A stretch of 64,000 nucleotides of DNA from Lentzea tibetensis (lineage in GTDB: Bacteria; Actinomycetota; Actinomycetes; Mycobacteriales; Pseudonocardiaceae), in NCBI RefSeq assembly GCF_007845675.1, contig NZ_VOBR01000031.1:1-64000 (forward strand), read 5' to 3'. The position numbers and the translations under genes are program-made. Of this stretch, positions 1-7,117 are shown piece by piece. Below the pieces are notes generated by a model that was given only the letters and a program-made list of their open reading frames with translations, made no database searches and was not told the origin of the DNA. The first letter of the stretch is position 1. Each line of letters begins with the position of its first letter.

Positions 1-188
1 AGATCCAGCAGGCGATCACCGAGGTGTTCGATCTGCGTCCGGCTGCGATCATCCGCGACCTCGACCTGTTGCGTCCGATCTACGCGCCGACCGCCGCGTA
101 CGGCCACTTCGGCCGCACCGACGTCGCACTGCCGTGGGAGTCCACCAACCGCGTCGCCGAGCTCCGCCAGGCGATCGGTCTTCAGTAG
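1..188 (+). CDS. metK: S-adenosylmethionine synthetase, C-terminal end (partial)
   Basis: Only the last 61 codons are inside the window, read from base 3 to the TAG at 186-188. The translation runs from [17 protein letters not shown] through the near-universal MetK C-terminal segment with YGHFGRTD and LPWE. MetK makes S-adenosylmethionine from methionine and ATP in the cytosol. A metK copy directly upstream of the carboxylase and methoxymalonyl genes (16 bp gap to the next start, same strand) suggests it belongs to the biosynthetic operon. It would be a second, pathway-dedicated copy supplying SAM to the O-methyltransferase at 5022 and the methyltransferases at 5707 and 15883. Whether another metK exists elsewhere in the genome cannot be seen here. 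Family assignment is confident; the dedicated role is inference. Confidence 0.9.
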   Translation, partial: IQQAITEVFDLRPAAIIRDLDLLRPIYAPTAAYGHFGRTDVALPWESTNRVAELRQAIGLQ

Positions 189-203
189 AGCCGAGGAGCA
201 CCG

Positions 204-1610
204 GTGAGTCAGACGTTGATCAGCCCGCTGGCGACCGACCCCCGCGAGCCGATGAGGCGGTTGTCCGCGTTGCTGGACCTGGGTACCGCACAGCTGGTGA
301 GCGGAGGTGGGTCCAGCGGCGTCGTGGTCGTGACGGGCGAGGTTCGCGGCCTCGAGGTGGTGGCGTTCTGCACCGATGCCACGCTCATGGGAGGTGCGCT
401 CGGCGTCGAAGGAGCCACGCACATCGCCGATGCCACCGATCTCGCGGTGAGCAGGGAAGTGCCCGTGATCGGAGTCTGGCACTCCGGCGGGGCCAAGCTC
501 GCCGACGGCGTCGAGTCGATGGACGGCGTCGGCCGCATCTTCGCCGCCATGACCCGTGCGTCGGGACGGGTGCCACAGCTGTCCGTGGTGGTCGGTCCGG
601 CGGCGGGAGCGGCGTCCTACGGTCCCGCGCTCACCGACGTGGTGATCATGGCGGCGGACGCCAGGATGTTCGTGACCGGCCCGGACGTCGTGCGCAGCGT
701 GACCGGGGAGCAGGTCGACATGGCCGGCCTCGGCGGACCCGAGGCGCACAGCCGGAAGTCCGGTGTCGCGCACGTCGTCGTGGCCGATGAGGAGGACGCG
801 TACGAGCGGGCACGTGAGCTGACCGAGCTGCTCGCCCGCCAAGGACGGTTCACGCCGGTGGGAACGCACGGCGACCTGAGGTTGCTGCTGCCGGAGTCGG
901 CCAAACGCGCCTACGACGTGCGTCCACTCGTCAGCGCGGTGCTGGACGACGGCGTGGACTTCGTGGAGCTGCAGGAGAAGTGGGCGCCGAACGTGGTGAC
1001 CGGGCTCGGCAGGCTCGGTGGCCGCACGGTCGGCGTGGTGGCGAACAACCCGCTCCGCAAAGGGGGATGTCTCGACTCCCCGTCCGCGGAGAAGGCGGCC
1101 AGGTTCGTGCGCATGTGCGACGCGTTCGGCGTGCCGCTCGTCGTGCTCGTCGACGTACCGGGGTACCTGCCGGGTGTCGGCCAGGAGTGGGGTGGCGTGA
1201 TCCGGCGTGGAGCCAAGCTGTTGCACGCGTTCGCGGAGTCGGTCGTGCCGAGGGTCACTCTGGTCACCCGCAAGGCCTACGGCGGTGCGTACATCGCGAT
1301 GAACTCCCGGTCGCTCGGGGCGTCGGCGGTGCTCGCCTGGCCGGGTTCGGAGGTCGCGGTGATGAGCGCGTCTGCGGCGGTCGACGTGTTGCACCGCAAG
1401 AAGCTCGCCCTCGTGCAGGGAGATGAGCAGGAACGCCTCCGCGCCGCGCTGCTGCGCGAGCACGAGCTGCTGGCCGGCGGGGTGGACCGCGCGGTGGCGA
1501 TCGGCGTCGTGGACGGCGTGATCGCACCGGAGGAGACCCGGCGGGTGCTGGTGCGAGCGCTCGACTCGGCGCCACCGTTGCGCGGCAACCACACCAACAT
1601 CCCGCTCTGA
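204..1610 (+). CDS. Acyl-CoA carboxylase carboxyltransferase (beta) subunit
   Basis: This 468-residue protein of the AccD/PccB family transfers CO2 from carboxybiotin to an acyl-CoA, giving malonyl- or methylmalonyl-type extender units. It shows the paired crotonase-like halves: SGGAKLADGVESMDG and GPAAGAASYGPALTD in the N half, DVPGYLPGVGQEWGG and RKAYGGAYIAM in the C half. It starts at GTG 204 behind GAGGAG at 193-198. It is shorter than the usual roughly 530 residues, mainly at the N terminus. The residue after GGAY (codon 1293-1295, residue 364) is Ile. In the Streptomyces coelicolor enzymes, Asp there marks the propionyl-CoA-specific PccB and Ile the relaxed AccB, so this one may accept acetyl-, propionyl- or butyryl-CoA (inference). 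A biotin carrier partner lies at 15461; no alpha (biotin carboxylase) subunit is in the window. Confidence 0.9.
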   Translation: MSQTLISPLATDPREPMRRLSALLDLGTAQLVSGGGSSGVVVVTGEVRGLEVVAFCTDATLMGGALGVEGATHIADATDLAVSREVPVIGVWHSGGAKLADGVESMDGVGRIFAAMTRASGRVPQLSVVVGPAAGAASYGPALTDVVIMAADARMFVTGPDVVRSVTGEQVDMAGLGGPEAHSRKSGVAHVVVADEEDAYERARELTELLARQGRFTPVGTHGDLRLLLPESAKRAYDVRPLVSAVLDDGVDFVELQEKWAPNVVTGLGRLGGRTVGVVANNPLRKGGCLDSPSAEKAARFVRMCDAFGVPLVVLVDVPGYLPGVGQEWGGVIRRGAKLLHAFAESVVPRVTLVTRKAYGGAYIAMNSRSLGASAVLAWPGSEVAVMSASAAVDVLHRKKLALVQGDEQERLRAALLREHELLAGGVDRAVAIGVVDGVIAPEETRRVLVRALDSAPPLRGNHTNIPL

Positions 1611-1660
1611 AGCCTGGAAAGCGGATGAAAGCGCACTGAATGCCGGCGCACCTAGCGTTC
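1611..1660 (+). promoter_or_regulatory. Candidate promoter/operator with GAAAGCG direct repeat
   Basis: GAAAGCG occurs twice, at 1617-1623 and 1627-1633, a 10-bp period. A TAGCGT hexamer follows at 1653-1658, upstream of the methoxymalonyl operon start at 1695. The same heptamer sits in the shared promoter element at 6705 and 15727, but the distance to the -10-like hexamer differs (19 rather than 8 bases). A regulatory role is inference; the repeat itself is plain in the sequence. Confidence 0.35.
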
Positions 1661-1694
1661 CGGTGACGACTGGCGAGTGCTACTCGGAGGTCCG

Positions 1695-2558
1695 GTGAGC
1701 AACTACAAGGAGCATCGAATCGCGGTGATCGGTGCCGGGGTGATGGGCACGAACATCGCGGCGACCGCGATCGGGCACGGCCTGCCGGTCGTGCTGGTGG
1801 ACGTCGACGAGCACGTGGTCGAGGAAGCGCGCACCACCACGCTCAACCACGTCAGGCACGCCCAGCTGATGGGGGCGTTGCCTGCTGATCGTCCATTGGG
1901 GACTTTGACGACGAGCGTGTCGGTGGAGGACGCGGCGGACACGACCGCCGTGGTCGAGGCCATCGTCGAGTCGCCAGAGGTCAAGGCGAAACTGCTGACG
2001 GAGCTCTCCGCACTGGTCGCCGCGGGTACGCCGCTGATCTCGAACACGTCAGGGATCCCGATCGACGAGCTCGCGGACTGGGTCACCCGGCCCGCTGACC
2101 TGCTCGGCACGCACTTCATGAACCCGACCTACCTGATCAAGATGGTCGAAGTGATCCGCGGACCGCGGACGGGCGACGCCGCGCTGGAGTCGGTCGCCGA
2201 CCTCCTCACGGCGATGGGACGGCAACCGGTCGTCGTGCGGGACGCTCCCGGCTTCGTCACGAGCCGTCTGCTGCACCCGATGCTGAACGACGCGGCCAGG
2301 ATCGTCGGCGCCGGAACCGCGACGGTCGAGGACGTCGACGCGCTCATGTCGGGATGCCTCGGCCACCCGACGGGTCCGTTGCGCACGGCGGACCTCATCG
2401 GCCTCGACAACCTCGCGGACTCCCTTCGCGTGCTGCACGAACGCACGGGCGACGAGCGGTGTCGCCCGTGCGACCTGTTGCTGGACAAGGTCCGCGCGGG
2501 CCACCTCGGCAGGAAGTCCGGCCGCGGCTTCTACGACTACGGAAAGGCATTGTCGTGA
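1695..2558 (+). CDS. fkbK: 3-hydroxyacyl-CoA dehydrogenase family oxidoreductase for methoxymalonyl-ACP (FkbK/Asm13-like)
   Basis: This 287-residue NAD(P)-dependent dehydrogenase has an N-terminal Rossmann motif, IAVIGAGVMGTNIA, then SNTSGIPI, LLGTHFMNP, and the C-terminal dehydrogenase domain with DAPGFVTSRLL and KSGRGFYDY. In the FK520, ansamitocin and geldanamycin pathways the homologue oxidises the glyceryl-ACP hydroxyl as the first oxidation towards hydroxymalonyl-ACP. I chose GTG 1695 because GGAGGT (1686-1691) precedes it and the Rossmann strand starts right after; an in-frame GTG at 1677 would lie upstream of that site. The stop overlaps the next gene by 4 bp (GTGA), so the two are translationally coupled. 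It is the first gene of the five-gene methoxymalonyl cassette, whose order is that of asm13-17. Confidence 0.88.
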   Translation: MSNYKEHRIAVIGAGVMGTNIAATAIGHGLPVVLVDVDEHVVEEARTTTLNHVRHAQLMGALPADRPLGTLTTSVSVEDAADTTAVVEAIVESPEVKAKLLTELSALVAAGTPLISNTSGIPIDELADWVTRPADLLGTHFMNPTYLIKMVEVIRGPRTGDAALESVADLLTAMGRQPVVVRDAPGFVTSRLLHPMLNDAARIVGAGTATVEDVDALMSGCLGHPTGPLRTADLIGLDNLADSLRVLHERTGDERCRPCDLLLDKVRAGHLGRKSGRGFYDYGKALS

Positions 2559-2830
2559 CGGCAGAACAAGACACCCGAACCGTCGAAGAGACGTTGCTCG
2601 GATTCCTCGAGGTCAAGACGAAAGCGAAGGTCGGGCTGGACCAGGACCTGTTCGCGTCCGGCCTCGTCACCTCGATGTTCGCGATGCAGCTCGTGGTGCA
2701 CCTGGAGTCCGAGTACGGCGTGGCGATCGTCGGGTCCGACCTGAAGCTGGACAACTTCCGCACGGTGACGACGATGGCCGCTCTCGTGCGAAGGCTGCGC
2801 GACGAGTCGGCTGTGACCGAAGGTGTCTGA
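2555..2830 (+). CDS. fkbJ: Discrete acyl carrier protein for methoxymalonyl (FkbJ/Asm14-like)
   Basis: A 91-residue free-standing acyl carrier protein. The segment LFASGLVTSMFAMQLVV around Ser40 matches the FkbJ-type phosphopantetheine site, in which TSM stands where modular ACPs have DSL. In characterised pathways this carrier holds the glyceryl, hydroxymalonyl and finally methoxymalonyl group and presents it to the extender-specific AT. The GTG start at 2555 overlaps the TGA of the dehydrogenase, and the 3' end overlaps the next start by 8 bp, so the three are one translational unit. The reading frame is open far upstream, but that stretch is only a shadow of the preceding gene. Confidence 0.88.
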   Translation: MTAEQDTRTVEETLLGFLEVKTKAKVGLDQDLFASGLVTSMFAMQLVVHLESEYGVAIVGSDLKLDNFRTVTTMAALVRRLRDESAVTEGV

Positions 2831-3929
2831 CGCGATCGCGGACGCGATGGCCGCTGTGTCGGCACGCGTCCTCGACCGCGCCGCGGACTGGGACCTGGCC
2901 GGTGAAATCCCGCCATCGCTGTTGCGCGAGCTCGGCGACATGGGGTTGTTGTGCGCCGAGGTGCCCGCCGCCTTCGGCGGGCTCGGCATGACCAGCGCCG
3001 TGAGCGGAGAGCTCACGGCGCACGCGGGCAGCCTGTGCAGTTCGTTGCGCAGTGTCATGACGTCACAAGGGATGGCGGCGTGGACGATCCTGCGGCTCGG
3101 CGGCCTCGCGCAGCGGCGCGAGCTGCTGCCGCGGCTGACCGGCGGGGAGCTCGCCGCGGTCGGCTTCAGCGAGCGGGACGCGGGCAGCGACGTGGCGACC
3201 ATGAGCACCCTGATCCGGCGGGACGGCGACGACGTCGTGGTCGACGGGGCGAAGGTCTGGATGACGGCGGCGGGCTACGCCGACCTCCTGGTCGTGTTCG
3301 GCCGGTTCGGAGACGACGCGGCCGCGGTGGTCGTACCGGCCAACGCGCCGGGGGTGCGGATCGAGCGCGTGCGCGATCCGCTCGGGTGCCGCGCCGCCGG
3401 GCACGCGAACGTGCTGCTCGACTCCGTCCGGCTGCCCGCTGGTCACCTGCTGGGTGGCGGCGGGCAGTCGTTGCAGCTGCTGGTGACGACCGCGTTGAGC
3501 TACGGCCGGATGTCGGTCGCGTGGGGATGCGTCGGCATCCTGCGGGCCTGCCTGGCCGCGGCCAGTGCGCACGCCAAGACGCGACAGCAGTTCGGCAAGA
3601 CGCTCGGCGAGCACCAGCTGGTCGCGCGGCACCTCGCCGACCTGCTGATCGCCGAGCAGAGCGCGACCAGGGCGTGTGAACACGCCAGCAAGTGCTGGGA
3701 CGACGGCTCTTCCGACGTGGTGATGGCGACCGTGCTGGCCAAGCACCTCAGCGCGACCTCCGCGGCAGCGGGTGCGTCGACCGCGGTGCAGGTGCTGGCC
3801 TCCGCGGGTGCTCAGGACGGGCACGTCGTCGCGCGGGCGTACCGGGACGCGAAGTTGATGGAGATCATCGAGGGCAGCAACGAGATCTGCCAGCTCGTGC
3901 TGGCGCAGCACGCGTTGACCCTGGCCTGA
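2823..3929 (+). CDS. fkbI: Acyl-CoA (acyl-ACP) dehydrogenase for methoxymalonyl-ACP (FkbI/Asm15-like)
   Basis: A 368-residue flavoprotein of the acyl-CoA dehydrogenase family. Visible marks are GFSERDAGSDVATM in the middle domain (substrate/FAD contact), KVWMTAAGYADLLVV, the R-QQFGK motif TRQQFGKTLGEHQ, and the C-terminal EIIEGSNEICQL segment. Length is normal for the family. In methoxymalonyl-ACP assembly the FkbI homologue acts with the FkbK homologue to oxidise the glyceryl unit on the ACP. The GTG start at 2823 lies inside the end of the carrier-protein gene, and no better start exists downstream before conserved sequence. A clear ribosome-binding site for the next gene follows 3 bases after the stop. 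Confidence 0.9.
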   Translation: MSDAIADAMAAVSARVLDRAADWDLAGEIPPSLLRELGDMGLLCAEVPAAFGGLGMTSAVSGELTAHAGSLCSSLRSVMTSQGMAAWTILRLGGLAQRRELLPRLTGGELAAVGFSERDAGSDVATMSTLIRRDGDDVVVDGAKVWMTAAGYADLLVVFGRFGDDAAAVVVPANAPGVRIERVRDPLGCRAAGHANVLLDSVRLPAGHLLGGGGQSLQLLVTTALSYGRMSVAWGCVGILRACLAAASAHAKTRQQFGKTLGEHQLVARHLADLLIAEQSATRACEHASKCWDDGSSDVVMATVLAKHLSATSAAAGASTAVQVLASAGAQDGHVVARAYRDAKLMEIIEGSNEICQLVLAQHALTLA

Positions 3930-3946
3930 ACCGAGGAGGGAGATCC

Positions 3947-5017
3947 GTGGCGAACAACCCGGCACTGGTGAAGTGCCTCGTGTGGGATCTGGACAACACG
4001 TTGTGGAAGGGCACGCTGCTGGAGGACGGCGAAGTGCACCTGCCGGAGGAGGTGCGTGACGTCGTCGTGGAGCTCGACTCGCGCGGTGTCCTCCAGTCGA
4101 TCTCCAGCAAGAACGACAGCGATCTCGCACTGGCCCGGCTGAGGCAGTTCGGCCTCGCCGAGTACTTCGTGCTGCCGAAGATCGGCTGGGGACCCAAGTC
4201 GGACTCGGTCCGCGCGATCGCCGACGAGCTGAAGTTCGCTCTCGGCACCATCGCGTTCATCGACGACCAGCCGGCCGAACGCGCGGAGGTCGCCTACCAC
4301 CTGCCCGAGGTGCGCTGCATCCCCGCGGACGAGGTGCTGTCCGTTGTGGACCTGCCGGAGTTCACCCCGGCCGCCGTCACCGTGGATTCGCGGCGCCGCA
4401 GGGAGATGTACCAGGCGAGCTTCGAGCGCGAGGCCGAGCAGGCCGCGTTCAAGGGACCCGACGAGGACTTCCTGAGGTCGCTCGACCTGGTCATGCGCGT
4501 CGACCGGGCCGACGCCGAACAGCTCACGCGGGTCGAGGAGCTGACGCTCCGCACCAGCCAGATGAACGCGACCGGTGTGCACTACTCGGACGCGGTGCTC
4601 CGCGAGCTGATGGCTGACCCTGAGCACGAGGTGCTCGTGACGACGCTGACCGACCGGTTCGGGCCCCACGGAGCCGTGGGCGTCATGCTGGTCGCGAAGC
4701 AGGACGGCCTGTGGCACCTCAAGTTGCTCGCGACGTCGTGCCGCGTGGTGTCCTTCGGTGTCGGTGCGGCGCTGCTCAACTGGATCGCGGACCAGGCCGC
4801 CCGCGCGGGTGTCCACCTCGTCGCGGATTTCCGGCGAACCGAGCGCAACCGGATGATGGAGATCGCCTATCGGTTCGCCGGCTTCACCGAGGAGTCGTGC
4901 GACTGCGTCGCCCGGCTCGGTGGCGACGACGGCACCCAACGTCTGCACCTGATCCCCGATCGCAGGCCCGCGCCGGCGACGATGCGGGTCATCACCCCTG
5001 AACTGACGGAGGCGTGA
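3947..5017 (+). CDS. fkbH: FkbH-like glyceryl transferase/phosphatase (HAD-like)
   Basis: A 356-residue FkbH family protein. The N half is HAD-like with the nucleophile motif VWDLDNTLWKG (Asp14), SSKNDSDLAL and FIDDQPAERAEV. The C half is a GNAT-like domain with LTLRTSQMN and FGVGAALLNW. In OzmB/FkbH/GdmH-type enzymes this pair takes 1,3-bisphosphoglycerate, removes a phosphate and places the D-glyceryl group on the partner ACP, the committed step to methoxymalonyl-ACP. The start is GTG 3947 behind GAGGAGGGAG (3933-3942), a strong ribosome-binding site. The frame is open further upstream but overlaps the dehydrogenase there. All the usual HAD aspartates are present, so I see no reason to doubt activity. 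Confidence 0.93.
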   Translation: MANNPALVKCLVWDLDNTLWKGTLLEDGEVHLPEEVRDVVVELDSRGVLQSISSKNDSDLALARLRQFGLAEYFVLPKIGWGPKSDSVRAIADELKFALGTIAFIDDQPAERAEVAYHLPEVRCIPADEVLSVVDLPEFTPAAVTVDSRRRREMYQASFEREAEQAAFKGPDEDFLRSLDLVMRVDRADAEQLTRVEELTLRTSQMNATGVHYSDAVLRELMADPEHEVLVTTLTDRFGPHGAVGVMLVAKQDGLWHLKLLATSCRVVSFGVGAALLNWIADQAARAGVHLVADFRRTERNRMMEIAYRFAGFTEESCDCVARLGGDDGTQRLHLIPDRRPAPATMRVITPELTEA

Positions 5018-5021
5018 GGCG

Positions 5022-5687
5022 ATGGCCGGTCAGCTGGAGTTGACTCCGGACCTGCTGGGATACGTCCGGGACGTGTCGTTGCGCGAGCATCCGGTGCTCG
5101 CCGAGCTCGGTGAGGAGACCGCGGGCCTGCCTGGCGGGACGACCATGCGGGTGATGGCCGAGGAAGGCCAGTTGCTGGCGATGCTGGCGTTGCTGATCGA
5201 CGCCAGGTCGGTGGTCGAGGTCGGCACCTTCACCGGATACGGCACGCTCTGCCTCGCGCTCGCCGTTCCCGCGGACGGTCAGGTCGTGACCTGCGACATC
5301 ACCAACCGGTGGCCGCTGGTCGGGGTGCCGCACTGGGAACGGGCCGGTGTGGCCGACCGGATCGACCTCCGGATCGGTGACGCCGCCGACACGATGACGG
5401 AGCTGCTGAAGGAGCGCGGTCCGGGAACGGTCGACCTCGTGTTCATCGACGCGGACAAGGTGAGCTACCGGCGGTACTACGAGCTCGCGCTGGAACTCCT
5501 GCGGCCGGGTGGCCTGGCCGTGGTGGACAACACCCTGTTCTCGGGCCGGGTCACCGACTCGTCCGTCGAAGACCCGGACACGCTGGCGATTCGCGAGTTC
5601 AACGCGTTTCTCCGCGACGACGACCGCGTCGACCTGTCGATGATCGTCATGGCCGATGGGATCACGTTGGCGCGCAAGAGGTTCTGA
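5022..5687 (+). CDS. fkbG: O-methyltransferase for methoxymalonyl-ACP (FkbG/Asm17-like)
   Basis: A 221-residue class I SAM methyltransferase of the catechol/caffeoyl-CoA type (Methyltransf_3 fold). The SAM-binding motif is VVEVGTFTGYGTLCLA, followed by DLVFIDADK and GLAVVDNTLFSGRV, which supply the metal ligands in this family. FkbG/Asm17 homologues methylate hydroxymalonyl-ACP to methoxymalonyl-ACP. Start ATG 5022 has GGAGG at 5008-5012 upstream and is 4 bp after the FkbH stop. This is the last gene of the cassette; the next gene is convergent (stop at 5707), leaving 19 bp between stops and no obvious hairpin. Confidence 0.92.
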   Translation: MAGQLELTPDLLGYVRDVSLREHPVLAELGEETAGLPGGTTMRVMAEEGQLLAMLALLIDARSVVEVGTFTGYGTLCLALAVPADGQVVTCDITNRWPLVGVPHWERAGVADRIDLRIGDAADTMTELLKERGPGTVDLVFIDADKVSYRRYYELALELLRPGGLAVVDNTLFSGRVTDSSVEDPDTLAIREFNAFLRDDDRVDLSMIVMADGITLARKRF

Positions 5688-5706
5688 GGGGCGTGCACAC
5701 CTGTCG

Positions 5707-6669
5707 TCACGTGCGGCGAGCGATGTTGTGCCGGTAGCTCCCGTCCGCGAGACCGGGCTGCGGCTCCGCGGACCACAGGAGTGCCTTGTTCACGAGGTTC
5801 GTGAACGCGCTGTTGCGGTAGCCCGCGAAGTCGGCGCCGAAGAGCCGGATGCCGCCGGGTCCGCCCAGGCGCCGGATGCCGATGGGCAGGTGCTTCTTCT
5901 TCTCGACGTACTGCTGTCGCGCGACGCTGCCGGGGAGCATCCGCCTCCGGATCGCGGCCCGGACGCCTTCGGAGATGTCGCGTTCGTGCACCCACTCGAG
6001 ATCCGGGTTGCCCGCCTTGATCTGGTCGAACTCGGCCAGTCGCTGCGACGTGAAGATGTCGGTCTGCGAGAAGTAGCCTCCCGGCTTCAGCACGCGGGCG
6101 ACCTCGCGGAAGAACTGGGGCAGGTCGGGGTAGTTGTGCGAGCTCTCGATGTTGAGCACCACGTCGAACTCGCCGTCGGCGAAGGGGAGGTCCTCGGCGT
6201 CACCCTGGACGAACTCCAGCTGCGGCGAGCGGGACAGCGTCGAGTTGGCCCGGTCGACCGCCCGCTTCGACAGGTCCAGGCCGATCAACCGTTCCGGCTG
6301 GATGATCCGGGAGAGGAAGTTGAGCCCCTCGCCCATGCCCGAGCCGATCTCGAGCACTCGCCTGGTGCGGTAGCCGGCGTAGTCGATCGGCAGTTCGCGA
6401 ATGGTCAGCAGGTACATCTGCTCGGAGAAGGTGTCCGTGTCGAACTGACCGAACCCCGGGATGAGCTTCTCGATCTCGGCGGCGACATCGTCCTCGTGCA
6501 GCCCCCAGTTCCACAGTTCGCCCTTGACCGACGACTCGGTCGCGCCGTCGTAGACGGAGCTGATGGCGTCCTTCGGTACCCTCCCCCCGGGAGCCCCGGC
6601 ATCTCCACCAGCTGAGTTCAGCTCGCGGAGATTTTCGAGAAAATCGTTCATCCCCTTGGTGTCCGCCAT
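5707..6669 (-). CDS. SAM-dependent methyltransferase, class I (probable tailoring O-methyltransferase)
   Basis: A 320-residue protein with a Methyltransf_11-type core: motif I RRVLEIGSGMGEGLNFL, acidic LIGLDLS, DAEDLPFADGEFDVVLNIES, then SSHNYPDLPQFFREV and RVLKPGGYFSQTD. The ESSHNYPDL stretch resembles the phthiotriol/phenolic-lipid and macrolide O-methyltransferase group. About 90 N-terminal residues precede the SAM motif, long for this fold, with a Gly/Ala-rich linker (residues 18-30). Start ATG 6667-6669 follows AAAGGA. Its promoter element (6705-6748) is shared with the biotin carrier gene at 15461. Likely role: methylating a hydroxyl of the finished polyketide or a sugar; the substrate is unknown. 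Confidence 0.85.
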   Translation of the reverse strand: MADTKGMNDFLENLRELNSAGGDAGAPGGRVPKDAISSVYDGATESSVKGELWNWGLHEDDVAAEIEKLIPGFGQFDTDTFSEQMYLLTIRELPIDYAGYRTRRVLEIGSGMGEGLNFLSRIIQPERLIGLDLSKRAVDRANSTLSRSPQLEFVQGDAEDLPFADGEFDVVLNIESSHNYPDLPQFFREVARVLKPGGYFSQTDIFTSQRLAEFDQIKAGNPDLEWVHERDISEGVRAAIRRRMLPGSVARQQYVEKKKHLPIGIRRLGGPGGIRLFGADFAGYRNSAFTNLVNKALLWSAEPQPGLADGSYRHNIARRT

Positions 6670-6704
6670 GCTCGGTGTCCTTTCACGGGAAATGGCTTCG
6701 GTCG

Positions 6705-6748
6705 ATTCTATGGATTCTCGCTTTCATTTCGATTCTGCCCACGTTTTA
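6705..6748 (-). promoter_or_regulatory. Shared promoter element, copy 1 (methyltransferase gene)
   Basis: Read on the minus strand: AAAACGTGGGCA, then GAATCGAAAT, then GAAAGCG, 8 bases, and TAGAAT (6705-6710) as -10, with the start codon 35 bases on. It aligns without any gap to 15727-15770 in front of the biotin carrier gene. There is no good -35 hexamer, which fits an activator-dependent promoter. The 8-base gap between the last heptamer and the -10 is the geometry described for SARP-activated promoters. Confidence 0.55.
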
Positions 6749-6892
6749 TTCGTCGGCTCGGTGCCGGGCGGTGGACCGCACTTCGTCCCTGGAAGCAAGG
6801 TGAAACCTGCGTGAGGGCGGGTGTCCCTATGGTCGTCGCGGATGCCTCGGCTCCCCGGACCGGGAGACGCGCAGATCTGGCCGCCGGGTGAC

Positions 6893-6900
6893 GGAAGGAG
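6893..6900 (+). promoter_or_regulatory. Strong ribosome-binding site of the small ORF
   Basis: GGAAGGAG lies six bases before ATG 6907, close to the ideal anti-16S complement and spacing. It is the main reason to believe the 43-codon ORF that follows is translated. Confidence 0.6.
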
Positions 6901-6906
6901 TTAGCG

Positions 6907-7038
6907 ATGGACCACTTGCAGCAGAACGCTCGGGAGGAAGTTGACCACGCGGCGCTCGACGGACTCCACTTCCCGTGGCACGGCTCTGCCGCTGACGACG
7001 ACGGGCTGCAGCCGGTCGTCGTCCGGAGCTTCGACTGA
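6907..7038 (+). CDS. Small protein of unknown function (43 residues)
   Basis: A 43-codon ORF, ATG 6907 to TGA 7036-7038. The peptide begins MDHLQQNAREEVDHAALDG, has HFPWHGS in the middle, an acidic ADDDG, and ends VVVRSFD. It is acidic, His-rich, without Cys and without a signal peptide or membrane segment. Evidence for translation is the ribosome-binding site GGAAGGAG with 6-base spacing and GC at about 86% of third positions. It lies divergent from the methyltransferase at 5707 and convergent with the ROK gene at 7118. I do not recognise the family; a small regulatory protein or peptide precursor are both possible, and no modification enzyme for a precursor is nearby. Confidence 0.5.
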   Translation: MDHLQQNAREEVDHAALDGLHFPWHGSAADDDGLQPVVVRSFD

Positions 7039-7117
7039 CGGCAGGGCGACACTCACCGATATCCACAACGGACAGGGGCTGTGCCCGGCCGGAGAACGCG
7101 GTCCGGCTCGGCGCAGC

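Noticed and set aside
5656-6615. A plus-strand open frame opposite the methyltransferase
   Set aside because: It shows no recognisable fold, whereas the minus strand has full SAM-binding motifs.
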